Part shown: piece by piece, positions 1 to 7,059 of the stretch
How the letters are laid out: every line of letters begins with the position of its first letter
Numbering within the stretch: the stretch's first letter is position 1
NCBI GenBank assembly: GCA_963701265.1
Contig: OY969581.1
Coordinates: forward strand, 992,001 to 1,056,000
From: VRUE01 sp963701265
GTDB taxonomy: Bacteria; Actinomycetota; Thermoleophilia; Solirubrobacterales; 70-9
Length of the DNA: 64,000 bases
Direction: 5' to 3'
Program-made: the position numbers and the translations under genes
The notes under the pieces: generated by a model
Databases searched by the model: none
The model's input: the letters and a program-made list of their open reading frames with translations, nothing else
What the model was told of the DNA's origin: nothing

Positions 1-199
1 TGACACGCAGCCGCGACGGTTCCGCGCCGTCGATCTTGGCGCAGGCCGCGACGACTTTCTCCTCCGCGCGCCAGGCCGAGGCCTCGCTGCGCGCCAGCAG
101 GATCACGTCTGCGGTTGTGGTCGCGACAGCGGCTAGACCCGTAGCGATAGCGCCGCTTCCCGCGATTCCCGGACTCTGGTACCCCTGGCTTCCGTTCAT
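1..199 (-). CDS. 3-hydroxyacyl-CoA dehydrogenase, N-terminal fragment
   Basis: The reverse strand opens with ATG at 199-197 and stays open to the window edge (66 codons). Residues 11-19 read GIAGSGAIATGLA, a GxGxxxxG Rossmann NAD-binding signature, followed by a beta-strand ending in VILLARS. This matches the N-terminus of 3-hydroxyacyl-CoA dehydrogenases, which oxidise the L-3-hydroxyacyl-CoA intermediate of beta-oxidation. The gene diverges from the thiolase that performs the next step, and a palindromic operator lies in the 84 bp between their starts, so co-regulation is likely. The rest of the protein is outside the window; another Rossmann dehydrogenase is possible from this fragment alone. 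Confidence 0.7.
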   Translation of the reverse strand, partial: MNGSQGYQSPGIAGSGAIATGLAAVATTTADVILLARSEASAWRAEEKVVAACAKIDGAEPSRLRV

Positions 200-250
200 G
201 GGCCGGCTTCTATCAGGCTCGGCCCGGTTCTCGCCGCCAGGTACGATTGG

Positions 251-266
251 TTGACTGACCAGTCAA
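251..266. promoter_or_regulatory. TetR-type palindromic operator (copy 1)
   Basis: TTGACTGACCAGTCAA has perfect 7-bp arms around a 2-bp centre. It sits between the divergent 3-hydroxyacyl-CoA dehydrogenase start (199) and the thiolase start (284). The identical 16-mer recurs at 9430-9445 ahead of an acyl-CoA dehydrogenase. Short, near-perfect palindromes of this size are typical of TetR-family repressors of fatty-acid degradation; no TetR gene is in the window, so the regulator is inferred. Confidence 0.75.
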
Positions 267-283
267 TCGGACGGAGGCAGGCG

Positions 284-1471
284 ATGGCAGACAACGGAAA
301 CGGCAAGTTCGGCGGTCGCGAGGTCGTCATCGTCGAGGCTGTGCGCACCCCGATTGGCCGTGGTCATGAGGAGAAGGGCTACTACAAGGACATCCATCCT
401 TCGAACCTTCTGGCCAAGGCCTACAGCGAGCTCTTCGAGCGCAGCGGGGTCGATCCGGCCGAGACCGGGGACGTGATCGCCGGCTGTGCCCAGCAGTTCG
501 GCGAGCAGGGCGTAAACATCGGCCGCAACGCCTGGCTCGAGGCCGGCCTGCCGATCGAGACGCCGGCGACGACGATCGATCGCCAGTGCGGTTCCGCCCA
601 GCAAGCGGTCAACTTCGCTGCGACGCTGATCGCCTCGGGTGTCCACGACGTCGCCATCGGCGGCGGCGTCGAGCACATGGGCCACATCTCCTTTGCCGAT
701 GGCTACTCGGTGATGAAGGAGCACGGCGCTCCGTTCTCGCCCGAGTTGATGGAGCGCTACAACCTGATCCCGCAGGGCCTCTCGGCCGAGATGATCGCTG
801 ACCAGTGGGAGATTCCCCGCTCGGAGCTCGACGAGCTCGGCGTGCGCTCGCAGCAGCTTGCCGCCAAGGCGACCGAGGAGGGCCGCTTCGAGCGTGAGAT
901 CGTTCCGTTCTCGGTCAATGGCGACACTTACTCGACCGACCAGGGCATCCGCCCGGAAACCTCGATCGAGGTGCTCTCGCAGCTGAAGCCCGCCTTCAAG
1001 GAGGACGGCAAGATCACCGCCGGCAACTCCTCGCAGGTCTCCGACGGTGCCGCCGCGGTCCTGCTGATGACGCGTGAGAAGGCCGACGCGCTGGGCCTGA
1101 AGCCGCGGGCGCGGATCTTCGACCAGACCACGGTCGGCGTCGACCCGGTGATCATGCTCACCGGCCCGATCCCGGCGACGCGGAAGCTGCTCGAGCGCAA
1201 CGGGATGACGATGGACGACATCGACCTGGTCGAGATCAACGAGGCCTTCGCCTCGGTCGTTGCCGCCTGGCGCCGCGAGCTCGATCCCGACATGGACCGG
1301 GTCAACGTCAACGGCGGTGCGATCGCCCTCGGCCACCCCCTCGGCTCGACCGGCGCCCGCTTGATCACCACCCTGCTGCACGAGATGGAGCGCACCGACA
1401 AGGAGATGGGCCTGGTGACGATGTGCTGTGGCGGTGGCCTCGGCACCGGGACTTTGATTCAGCGCGTCTGA
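284..1471 (+). CDS. Acetyl-CoA acetyltransferase / 3-ketoacyl-CoA thiolase
   Basis: A 395-residue thiolase, normal for the family. The start is ATG 284, six bases after a GGAGG ribosome-binding site at 273-277; an in-frame TTG at 251 lies inside the operator palindrome and is rejected. The acyl-accepting cysteine is in DRQCGSAQQ (about residue 102), EINEAF and the active-site histidine loop GHPLGSTGAR follow, and the second catalytic cysteine is in MCCGGGLGTG near the C-terminus. It cleaves 3-ketoacyl-CoA (or condenses acetyl-CoA) in the cytoplasm. It is divergent from a 3-hydroxyacyl-CoA dehydrogenase and upstream of two acyl-CoA dehydrogenases, consistent with a degradative thiolase. Chain-length preference cannot be read from the sequence. 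Confidence 0.95.
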   Translation: MADNGNGKFGGREVVIVEAVRTPIGRGHEEKGYYKDIHPSNLLAKAYSELFERSGVDPAETGDVIAGCAQQFGEQGVNIGRNAWLEAGLPIETPATTIDRQCGSAQQAVNFAATLIASGVHDVAIGGGVEHMGHISFADGYSVMKEHGAPFSPELMERYNLIPQGLSAEMIADQWEIPRSELDELGVRSQQLAAKATEEGRFEREIVPFSVNGDTYSTDQGIRPETSIEVLSQLKPAFKEDGKITAGNSSQVSDGAAAVLLMTREKADALGLKPRARIFDQTTVGVDPVIMLTGPIPATRKLLERNGMTMDDIDLVEINEAFASVVAAWRRELDPDMDRVNVNGGAIALGHPLGSTGARLITTLLHEMERTDKEMGLVTMCCGGGLGTGTLIQRV

Positions 1472-1525
1472 GGTTTTCGGCTCGCGGGGGTTCCCGGATC
1501 GGTACGGGCGGTGTAAGTTGCCCGC

Positions 1526-1990
1526 ATGGGCAGGGGTCCAACGACGCTGATCGTCGCCGTTATCGCTGCGGCTCTTTTCGCTGCCGGCTGCGGCGGAGGT
1601 GACGATTCAAGCGCGAGTTCGGTCTCCAAAGAAGAGTTCATCGCCAAGGCCGACGCGGTCTGCAAAAAGGGCACTGAACGCATGCAGACCAAGATCTTTG
1701 CCGCCCTTAAAAACCCGCGCAACCTGACCAAGGTGAGCAAGGCCGAGCAGGAAAAGATCGTGACCACGGTGATGGTGCCGAGCGTCAGCCGGGAAGTGAA
1801 GGAACTGCGCGCGCTCGGCATTCCCGACGGCGATGAGGAAAAGGTTGACGCGATGATCACGGCGCTCGAAGAAGGCATCGAGACCGCTGAACGCAGTCCC
1901 CAGGCCGTAACCAAAAGCAGCGACGTCGTCTTTGGGATCGCCAGCAGGATCGGCGGCGAATACGGCCTCGCGGTCTGCGGCAGTCGCTAG
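1526..1990 (+). CDS. Small putative lipoprotein
   Basis: A 154-residue protein with a hydrophobic N-terminal segment (residues 8-21) ending in the lipobox AAGC, with Cys22 as the expected lipidation site, then a Gly/Asp/Ser linker GGGDDSSAS. The mature part is helical and charged, with a KADAVCKKG stretch. I do not recognise a specific family; small lipoproteins of this shape are common in Thermoleophilia. It stands alone between the thiolase and the acyl-CoA dehydrogenases. A short hairpin (2005-2022) follows the stop. The lipoprotein call is well supported by the signal; the function is unknown. Confidence 0.8.
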   Translation: MGRGPTTLIVAVIAAALFAAGCGGGDDSSASSVSKEEFIAKADAVCKKGTERMQTKIFAALKNPRNLTKVSKAEQEKIVTTVMVPSVSREVKELRALGIPDGDEEKVDAMITALEEGIETAERSPQAVTKSSDVVFGIASRIGGEYGLAVCGSR

Positions 1991-2004
1991 TCGCTCGTCA
2001 ACGC

Positions 2005-2022
2005 ACTGGCTGCGCGGCCAGT
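2005..2022 (+). terminator. Small hairpin after the lipoprotein gene
   Basis: ACTGGC and GCCAGT form perfect 6-bp arms around TGCGCG, 15 bp after the stop at 1990. No T-run follows, so terminator function is uncertain. Confidence 0.35.
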
Positions 2023-2044
2023 CGGACGCTATGCTCCGCCACCG

Positions 2045-3223
2045 ATGGACCTGACCCTCTCGCCCTCCGAGCAGCAGTTCCGCGACGAGGTCCGCGACTG
2101 GATCGAAGCCAATCATCCGGGCCCCGAGCCGGAAGCAGGCCTGGAGGAGGTAATGGCCTTCCGTCGCGAGTGGCAGCTGAAGATGCACGCTGCCGGCTGG
2201 GCCGGGATCTCCTGGCCCAAGGAGTACGGCGGCCGCGGTGCGACGATGATCGAGCAGGCGATCTTCGTCGGCGAGGCCGCGCGGCTCGAGGCGCCGAGCC
2301 CGGCCAACGTGCTCGGCCTGGCGATGGGCGGCCCGGTCGTCATCGCCCACGGCAGCGACGAGCAGAAGCAGCGCTACCTTGAGCCGATCCTCACGGGTGA
2401 GGAGATCTGGTGTCAGGGGTTCTCCGAGCCCGAGTCGGGCTCCGACCTCGCCTCGCTGAAAACCCGGGCGGTCAAGGACGGTGACGAATGGGTCGTCACC
2501 GGGCAGAAGGTCTGGACCACATTTGCTCAGTACGCCAAGTGGTGCATGCTCGTCGCCCGCACCGACCCCGATGCGCCCAAGCACAAGGGCCTCACCTACT
2601 TCCTGATGGACATGGACCAGCCCGGCGTGGAAGCCAAGCCGCTGGTCCAGATCACCGGCGAGGGTGAGTTCAACGAGGTCTTCATGGAGGAAGCACGGAT
2701 TCCCGACGCCAACGTCGTCGGCGGCGTCGGCAACGGCTGGTCGGTGGCGATCACGACCCTGATGAACGAGCGCGCCGGCCTCGCCTTCGGCGCGATCGCC
2801 CAAGTCGCCAACAACCTCAAACGCCTCGGTGCTCTGGCCGCGGAGACGCGAGTAAACGGCGGCACCGCGGCCGATGACCCGGTCTTCCGCCAGCGCATCG
2901 CCCAACTCCACATCGAGGCCGAGACGATGAGGCTCAACGCCTACCGCGGCCTGACCAAGACGATGCAGTCGGGCATTCCCGGCCCGGAGGGGTCGCTCGG
3001 CAAGTGGCAGTGGGCCGACATCAACCAGCGCATCGCCGAGCTGGCGCTTGACATCGAGGGCCCCTACGCCTCGCTGGCGCGCGGCGACGAGCACGCGGTT
3101 GCCGGCGGCGCCTGGCAGTACAGCTTCCTGCGCTCGCGGGCCAACTCGATCGAGGGCGGCACCACCGACATCCTCAAGAACATCATCGCCGAGCGCGTGC
3201 TCGGCCTGCCGAGGATGCGTTAG
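2045..3223 (+). CDS. Acyl-CoA dehydrogenase (first of an adjacent pair)
   Basis: A 392-residue FAD-dependent acyl-CoA dehydrogenase that introduces the alpha-beta double bond in acyl-CoA. The N-terminal helical domain carries WAGISWPKEYGG; the middle beta-domain has CQGFSEPESGSDLASL (FAD/substrate loop) and the WTTFAQ block; the C-terminal helical domain ends in a SIEGGTTDILKNIIAERVLG block typical of the family. The next gene begins 15 bp downstream and encodes a second, divergent acyl-CoA dehydrogenase. Such adjacent pairs form alpha2-beta2 enzymes in actinobacterial steroid side-chain degradation (FadE/ChsE types), so a heteromeric enzyme acting on a bulky acyl-CoA is a reasonable inference. 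Confidence 0.93.
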   Translation: MDLTLSPSEQQFRDEVRDWIEANHPGPEPEAGLEEVMAFRREWQLKMHAAGWAGISWPKEYGGRGATMIEQAIFVGEAARLEAPSPANVLGLAMGGPVVIAHGSDEQKQRYLEPILTGEEIWCQGFSEPESGSDLASLKTRAVKDGDEWVVTGQKVWTTFAQYAKWCMLVARTDPDAPKHKGLTYFLMDMDQPGVEAKPLVQITGEGEFNEVFMEEARIPDANVVGGVGNGWSVAITTLMNERAGLAFGAIAQVANNLKRLGALAAETRVNGGTAADDPVFRQRIAQLHIEAETMRLNAYRGLTKTMQSGIPGPEGSLGKWQWADINQRIAELALDIEGPYASLARGDEHAVAGGAWQYSFLRSRANSIEGGTTDILKNIIAERVLGLPRMR

Positions 3224-3238
3224 GGGCGCTCGCCGACC

Positions 3239-4342
3239 ATGTACTTCGACCTCAACGACGAGCAGCAGGCGATCAAGGCGACCGCCCACGATTTCCTCGC
3301 CGCCCGCTACAAGTCCGACCGCATCCGCGAGCTGGCGGAGAGCGTGAACGGCTTCGAGCAGGCCGACTGGGACGAGATGGCCGAGCTTGGCTGGACCGGC
3401 TTGGCCCTGCCCGAGGAGTGGGGCGGCCAGGGCCTCGGCATCGTCGAGCTCGCCGTCCTCTTCGAGGAGATGGGCTACGCGCTGGCGCCCTCGCCGCTCT
3501 TCTCCAACACGATCGCCGGCCTCGCCCTCTCGCTCTGTGGCTCCGACGATCAGCGCGAGCGCTTCCTGCGCCCCCTGGCCGAGGGCAAGCTGCGCGGCAC
3601 GCCCGCGCTCTGGGACGCCGGCGGGCCGGCAGCGATCGGCAGCTTCACGATGGAGCCCCGCGCCGAGGGCGACGGCATCGTCCTCGACGGCGAGAAGGTC
3701 TTGGTCGCGGACGCGGCGGCGGCCGACTTCTTCCTCGTCGCCACCTCCGACGGCCGCCGTCATCTCGTTGAGCGTGGTGCCGATGGAGTGACGGTCACCC
3801 CCTCGACCTCGATCGACACCACCCGCCGCCTCTACGCGGTCCGCTTCGACGGTGTCAAGGTTGCGGCGGACGACTCGCTGCCAGCGGCTGGAGATGACTA
3901 TTACGCCGTCTTCAACAGGCTTTGCGTCGCACTTGCCGCCGAGTCGACCGGGATCGCCCAGCGGACGATGGAGATGGCCGTCTCCTACGCCAAGGACCGC
4001 CAGCAGTTCGGCCGCCCGATCGGCGCCTACCAAGCGGTCTCCCACCGTTGCGCGCAGATGCTGCTCGAGACCGAGAACGCCCGCTCGGCGGTCTACGGGG
4101 CGGCCTGGGCTGCCGATGCTGAGCCGGACTCGTTGCCGACGGCAGCCTCGATGGCGAAGGCCTACGCCTCCGATGCGGGTTGGCGCGTCCCCGACGCCTC
4201 GATCCAAGTGCACGGCGGCATCGGCTTCACCTGGGAGCACGACCTGCACTTCTTCCTCAAGCGCGGCAAGGCCAATGCGGCGATGTTCGGCGACGCGAAG
4301 TGGCACCGCGAACGAGTCGCCGACGCCGTCCTCTCTTCGTGA
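3239..4342 (+). CDS. Acyl-CoA dehydrogenase (second of an adjacent pair)
   Basis: A 367-residue acyl-CoA dehydrogenase. The N-terminal domain contains LALPEEWGGQGLG. The C-terminal domain contains YAKDRQQFGRPIGAYQAVSH and IQVHGGIGFTWEHDLHFFLKR, both family signatures. It lacks the long middle-domain FAD loop seen in its upstream neighbour, as expected for the partner subunit of a heteromeric dehydrogenase. The start is ATG 3239, 15 bp after the previous stop. The downstream LLM-class gene begins with a GTG that overlaps this stop codon, so the three genes are translationally coupled. Substrate unknown. Confidence 0.92.
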   Translation: MYFDLNDEQQAIKATAHDFLAARYKSDRIRELAESVNGFEQADWDEMAELGWTGLALPEEWGGQGLGIVELAVLFEEMGYALAPSPLFSNTIAGLALSLCGSDDQRERFLRPLAEGKLRGTPALWDAGGPAAIGSFTMEPRAEGDGIVLDGEKVLVADAAAADFFLVATSDGRRHLVERGADGVTVTPSTSIDTTRRLYAVRFDGVKVAADDSLPAAGDDYYAVFNRLCVALAAESTGIAQRTMEMAVSYAKDRQQFGRPIGAYQAVSHRCAQMLLETENARSAVYGAAWAADAEPDSLPTAASMAKAYASDAGWRVPDASIQVHGGIGFTWEHDLHFFLKRGKANAAMFGDAKWHRERVADAVLSS

Positions 4343-5367
4343 GTGCGCTCGAGCGAATCTCGGTCGCCGCGATCGGCACCACGGTTGCCGATCTCGAGGC
4401 CGAGACGCAGCGCGCCGAGGCCGCGGGCGTCGAGTGCGTCTGGGCCCCGGAGCTCTTCCGCTCCTCCGTCACCCAGGCCGCCTACTTGGCCGGTAAGACC
4501 GACCGCATCGACGTTGCCACCGGGATCGCCTGGGCCTTCACCCGCAGCCCCTTCATCCTCGCCGTCAGCGCCCTCGACATCGACGAGATGTCGGGCGGCC
4601 GGTTCCGCCTCGGCCTCGGCTCGGGGGTCAAGCGCCTCAACGAGACCTGGCACAACGCCGAGTACGGCAAGCCCGCTCCGCACCTGCGCGAGGCGATCGA
4701 GGCGACCCGCCTGATCATGCAGCAGGCCGGCAAGGGCGAGCCGATCCGCTACGAGGGCTCCTACTACGACATCGACATCAAGGGCTGGATCCGCCCCCAC
4801 CCGGCCCCGCGCGAGTCGGTGCCGATTTACACCGCCGGTGTCCAGGGGGGCATGTGCCGGATGGCGGGCGACGTCGCCGACGGCCTGATCGGCCACCCGA
4901 TTCAGAGCCTGCGCTGGATCGACGAGGTCGTGGTCAGCTCCTTCGAGGAGGGCTTGCAGCGTTCCGGCCGCGAGCGCTCGAGCTTCGACTACCTGCCCAC
5001 GGTCTGCTGCTCGATCGATGATGACGAGGCGCGGGCGATCGAGATGGCCCGCCGCACGATCTCCTTCTACGCCACGGTCAAGACCTACATGCCGCTCTGG
5101 GAGCTGCACGGCTTCGCCGACAACGCCGTCGCCGCCGGCGAGGCCTTCCGCCGCGGCGATCTCGCCGGCGTCCCCGCTGCGATCAGCGACGAGATGGTCG
5201 AGACCTACTGCGCCGCCGGCCCGCTCGACAAGGTCCGCGCCCGGGTCGAGGCGACCGCCGAGCGCGCCGACGGGCTCTTCCTCACCCCACCGACCTACTT
5301 CATCTCCCCCGAAGAGCTGAGCGAGTTTCAGAACCGCATCATCGCGGCCTTCGGCCCCACGGCATGA
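4339..5367 (+). CDS. LLM-class flavin/F420-dependent oxidoreductase
   Basis: A 342-residue luciferase-like TIM-barrel protein. The GTG at 4339 overlaps the preceding TGA (4340-4342), and homologous sequence begins at once (ERISVAAIGTTVADLEAET), so the longer open frame upstream is a shadow. Visible family blocks are GVECVWAPELFRSS, the central GGRFRLGLGSGVKRLNE, the PIYTAGVQGGMCRMAGDVADG block and a C-terminal arm. Such proteins use reduced F420 or FMN to reduce or oxygenate diverse substrates. Coupling to two acyl-CoA dehydrogenases suggests a role in catabolism of a lipid, steroid or terpenoid acid; the cofactor is inferred from the family. Confidence 0.88.
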   Translation: MSALERISVAAIGTTVADLEAETQRAEAAGVECVWAPELFRSSVTQAAYLAGKTDRIDVATGIAWAFTRSPFILAVSALDIDEMSGGRFRLGLGSGVKRLNETWHNAEYGKPAPHLREAIEATRLIMQQAGKGEPIRYEGSYYDIDIKGWIRPHPAPRESVPIYTAGVQGGMCRMAGDVADGLIGHPIQSLRWIDEVVVSSFEEGLQRSGRERSSFDYLPTVCCSIDDDEARAIEMARRTISFYATVKTYMPLWELHGFADNAVAAGEAFRRGDLAGVPAAISDEMVETYCAAGPLDKVRARVEATAERADGLFLTPPTYFISPEELSEFQNRIIAAFGPTA

Positions 5368-5375
5368 GTGTTGCG

Positions 5376-5412
5376 GTGCGCTTTATGTGGCTGTGGACCA
5401 CATAAAGCGCAC
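5376..5412. terminator. Perfect 15-bp hairpin after the LLM gene
   Basis: Arms 5376-5390 and 5398-5412 are perfectly complementary (GTGCGCTTTATGTGG) with a 7-nt loop, starting 8 bp after the stop at 5367. There is no T-run. It belongs to a recurring pattern of long T-tract-less hairpins just past stop codons in this window. Confidence 0.65.
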
Positions 5413-5422
5413 TGGAAGAGAG

Positions 5423-5677
5423 ATGGAAGTGCTGGAGCGGGTGCGAGGGATCCCGGAGGGCTTCGTCCGCACCTACGGCGACGTCTCGCCGGGAGCGCCT
5501 CGCTTCGCCGGCGCTGTGCTCTTCGAAGTCGACGATCCCGATCTGCCCTGGTGGCGCGTAGTCCGTGCCGACGGTTCACTGGCCAAGGGAGCACGCCAGC
5601 GTCGTCACTTGATCGCCGAGGGCGTGCCGTTCCGCGGCGATCGTGTCGACATGACGAACGCCCGCCTCCCGTCTTGA
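5423..5677 (+). CDS. Alkyltransferase-like (ATL/MGMT-family) DNA-binding protein
   Basis: An 84-residue protein containing the MGMT C-terminal fold: GIPEGFVRTYGDVS (winged-helix start), a shortened middle, then LPWWRVVRADGSLA and LIAEGVPFRGDRVDM. The methyl-accepting PCHRV motif of true O6-alkylguanine transferases is replaced by PWWRV, so it cannot self-alkylate and resembles ATL proteins, which bind O6-alkylguanine and flag it for nucleotide-excision repair. ATG 5423 with upstream GGAAGAGAG is preferred to GTG 5387, which falls inside the hairpin. A palindromic repeat element begins 18 bp after the stop. Confidence 0.85.
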   Translation: MEVLERVRGIPEGFVRTYGDVSPGAPRFAGAVLFEVDDPDLPWWRVVRADGSLAKGARQRRHLIAEGVPFRGDRVDMTNARLPS

Positions 5678-5694
5678 ATCCGATGTGGTCCGGG

Positions 5695-5843
5695 GGGATG
5701 TCGGTGCCCCTCACCGGGAATTGATGTCGCACGCGCCGCCTCGCGGCACTTAGCGACTGTGTTGGTGCGCGGCTTTGCCGCGCGGGAACCGGATTGCATT
5801 TCCGCCGCTTCGCGACATTCCCGGTGAGGGGCACCGACATCCC
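5695..5843 (+). repeat. Variable-arm hairpin element A
   Basis: Perfect 27-bp inverted arms (5695-5721 and 5817-5843) enclose a 95-nt core that begins TGATGTCGCACGCGCC, contains CTTAGC and a GCGCGGC-ttt-GCCGCGC hairpin, and ends CCGCTTCGCGAC. The core is shared with elements B, C and D, but the arms are unique to this copy. It starts 18 bp after the stop of the alkyltransferase-like gene and points the same way. Confidence 0.9.
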
Positions 5844-5980
5844 GCTCGAAACACACTCCGACTCAAGCTTGGACACGAAGCGCCGGTCAAGCCTGAGGAG
5901 TCGATCACCGCACCCCGAGTTTCCACAAGCTTGAGCGACTCCGCAACGCTTCACGCGTGTAGTTGTGAGGCCTGTCGAGA

Positions 5981-6125
5981 GGAGTCCGGTCGTCCTCCAG
6001 TCGAATGTTGCCGGAGGCAGCGGAAATGCAATCCGGTGCCTGCGCGGCGCAGCCGCGCTCGAGATCCGGAGCTAAGCGCCGCAGGCGCGTGCGACATCAA
6101 TTCGACTGGAGGACGACCGGACTCC
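5981..6125 (-). repeat. Variable-arm hairpin element B
   Basis: Perfect 26-bp arms (5981-6006 and 6100-6125) enclose a 93-nt core homologous, on the reverse strand, to element A: it again begins TGATGTCGCACGCGCC and shares ACCGGATTGCATTTCCGC. Its arms are unrelated to those of A. In reverse orientation it lies 16 bp after the stop of the minus-strand gene at 6142. The 137 bp between A and B (5844-5980) show no gene. Confidence 0.9.
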
Positions 6126-6141
6126 TCCGGCGGGGTCGCTA

Positions 6142-6345
6142 CTACTCGTCGCGCGGAGTGATGCGGAAGGTCGAGACGACCTCGGCCTGCTTGGCCTCGG
6201 GGTGGACGACGTAGGCGCTGGGGCCGCCGCCGAACCAGCCGGAGCTCTCGTTGTCGGCGACGAAGATGCCGGGATGGTGCTTGCCGTTGCCATCCTCGAC
6301 CCAGACCTTGTCGCCCTCTTTGAATCCGTGTTCGACGTCGCTCAC
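6142..6345 (-). CDS. Small hypothetical protein with SH3/KOW-like sequence
   Basis: A 67-residue protein: MSDVEHGFKEGDKVWVEDGN, then PGIFVADNESSGWFGGGP and SAYVVHPEAKQAEVV. The FKEGDKVWVED...PGIF pattern resembles small SH3-like or KOW-type beta-barrels, but I cannot assign a family. Codon usage is the normal GC-rich host pattern and the frame is flanked by independent structures (element B at the 3' side, a GC-rich hairpin upstream), which supports a real gene. Function unknown. Confidence 0.65.
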   Translation of the reverse strand: MSDVEHGFKEGDKVWVEDGNGKHHPGIFVADNESSGWFGGGPSAYVVHPEAKQAEVVSTFRITPRDE

Positions 6346-6371
6346 GCGCCCCAGCCTAACTGCTTGGGCGC

Positions 6372-6408
6372 AGGCCCGGCCCCCGCTGGTGGCATCGGGG
6401 CCGGGCCT
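6372..6408 (-). terminator. Perfect 12-bp GC hairpin
   Basis: AGGCCCGGCCCC (6372-6383) pairs perfectly with 6397-6408 around a 13-nt loop. It lies 17 bp beyond the stop of the minus-strand gene at 6425, so it is most likely its 3'-end hairpin. No T-run follows. Confidence 0.6.
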
Positions 6409-6424
6409 GACTGGTGGGAGTGGG

Positions 6425-6949
6425 TTACGGGCAGACGACGATCAGGTGAAAGTCGGCGTCCTGATCGGCGCCTTTTTCGTCGCGGGTGCGGACTTCGATC
6501 GCGTTCGGGTTCGTCGGTGCGACGTTCGTTTGCGCGGAGCCGGCACCGGGGACCGTCGTGCCGGCGTTGTTGCGCGAGGAGACGTTGGCGCAGCCGCTTA
6601 CGTTGACCGGGAAGATCACGGCGACGGCGCCGCCGCCCTCGGCCGCGGTGATGCCCGCATCGCTCGCCCGCGCCAGGGTGGCATTGCCGGCGCCGCCCGG
6701 GTTGTTGACGACGGCCCAGTAGGTGTGCGCGGCGCGCTGAGCGGCGGGCACGACGCCCAGCTTGTTGGTGTTGATCTGGAAGCCGGTCAGCGTCTTCTTC
6801 TTCAGCTTGCCGCCCCCGATCGTCTGCTTTTTGATTGCCCCTCCGTTGATCGACTGCGCCGCGTAGGCGGTGCCGGCCAGTGCCGCGATCAGGGCAATGA
6901 CCGCGACGACCATCGCCGGCGACGGCCTCCTGCTCCTCTTGGCGTGCAT
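6425..6949 (-). CDS. Exported hypothetical protein
   Basis: 174 residues from ATG 6949, preceded by AAGGGGG four bases upstream; the frame continues 15 codons further but without a better start. The N-terminus is basic (MHAKRSRRPS) followed by PAMVVAVIALIAALAGTAYA, a signal peptide/anchor style that recurs across Solirubrobacterales. The mature part has KKQTIGGGKLKKKTLTG, then a beta-rich region with one VSGCANVSS and a terminal HLIVVCP pair of cysteines. I do not recognise a catalytic domain. It is likely secreted or surface-anchored. Confidence 0.78.
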   Translation of the reverse strand: MHAKRSRRPSPAMVVAVIALIAALAGTAYAAQSINGGAIKKQTIGGGKLKKKTLTGFQINTNKLGVVPAAQRAAHTYWAVVNNPGGAGNATLARASDAGITAAEGGGAVAVIFPVNVSGCANVSSRNNAGTTVPGAGSAQTNVAPTNPNAIEVRTRDEKGADQDADFHLIVVCP

Positions 6950-6969
6950 GGAACCCCCTTGTATTTCGA

Positions 6970-7021
6970 GGACGTGGCTGAGCTTTACCCCCAAATGGGG
7001 TGGTTAAGCTCAGACACGTCC
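6970..7021. terminator. Imperfect stem-loop between minus-strand genes
   Basis: GGACGTG...CTGAGCTT...CCCC pairs with GGGG...AAGCTCAG...ACGTCC across 6970-7021, with small mismatches and a short CAAAT loop. It lies after the MBL-fold gene (stop at 7060) and ahead of the exported protein gene. Confidence 0.5.
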
Positions 7022-7059
7022 GATGGCGCGGATGTTTCGCTCCGCTTGGGCGGGCGCTG

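Noticed and set aside
36..254. Plus-strand open frame of 72 codons at the window start
   Set aside because: It is antisense to the 3-hydroxyacyl-CoA dehydrogenase start, which has a recognisable Rossmann motif.
5844..5980. Possible gene between elements A and B
   Set aside because: No ribosome-binding site or coding pattern in this 137-bp stretch; the frames over it also cross both hairpin elements.
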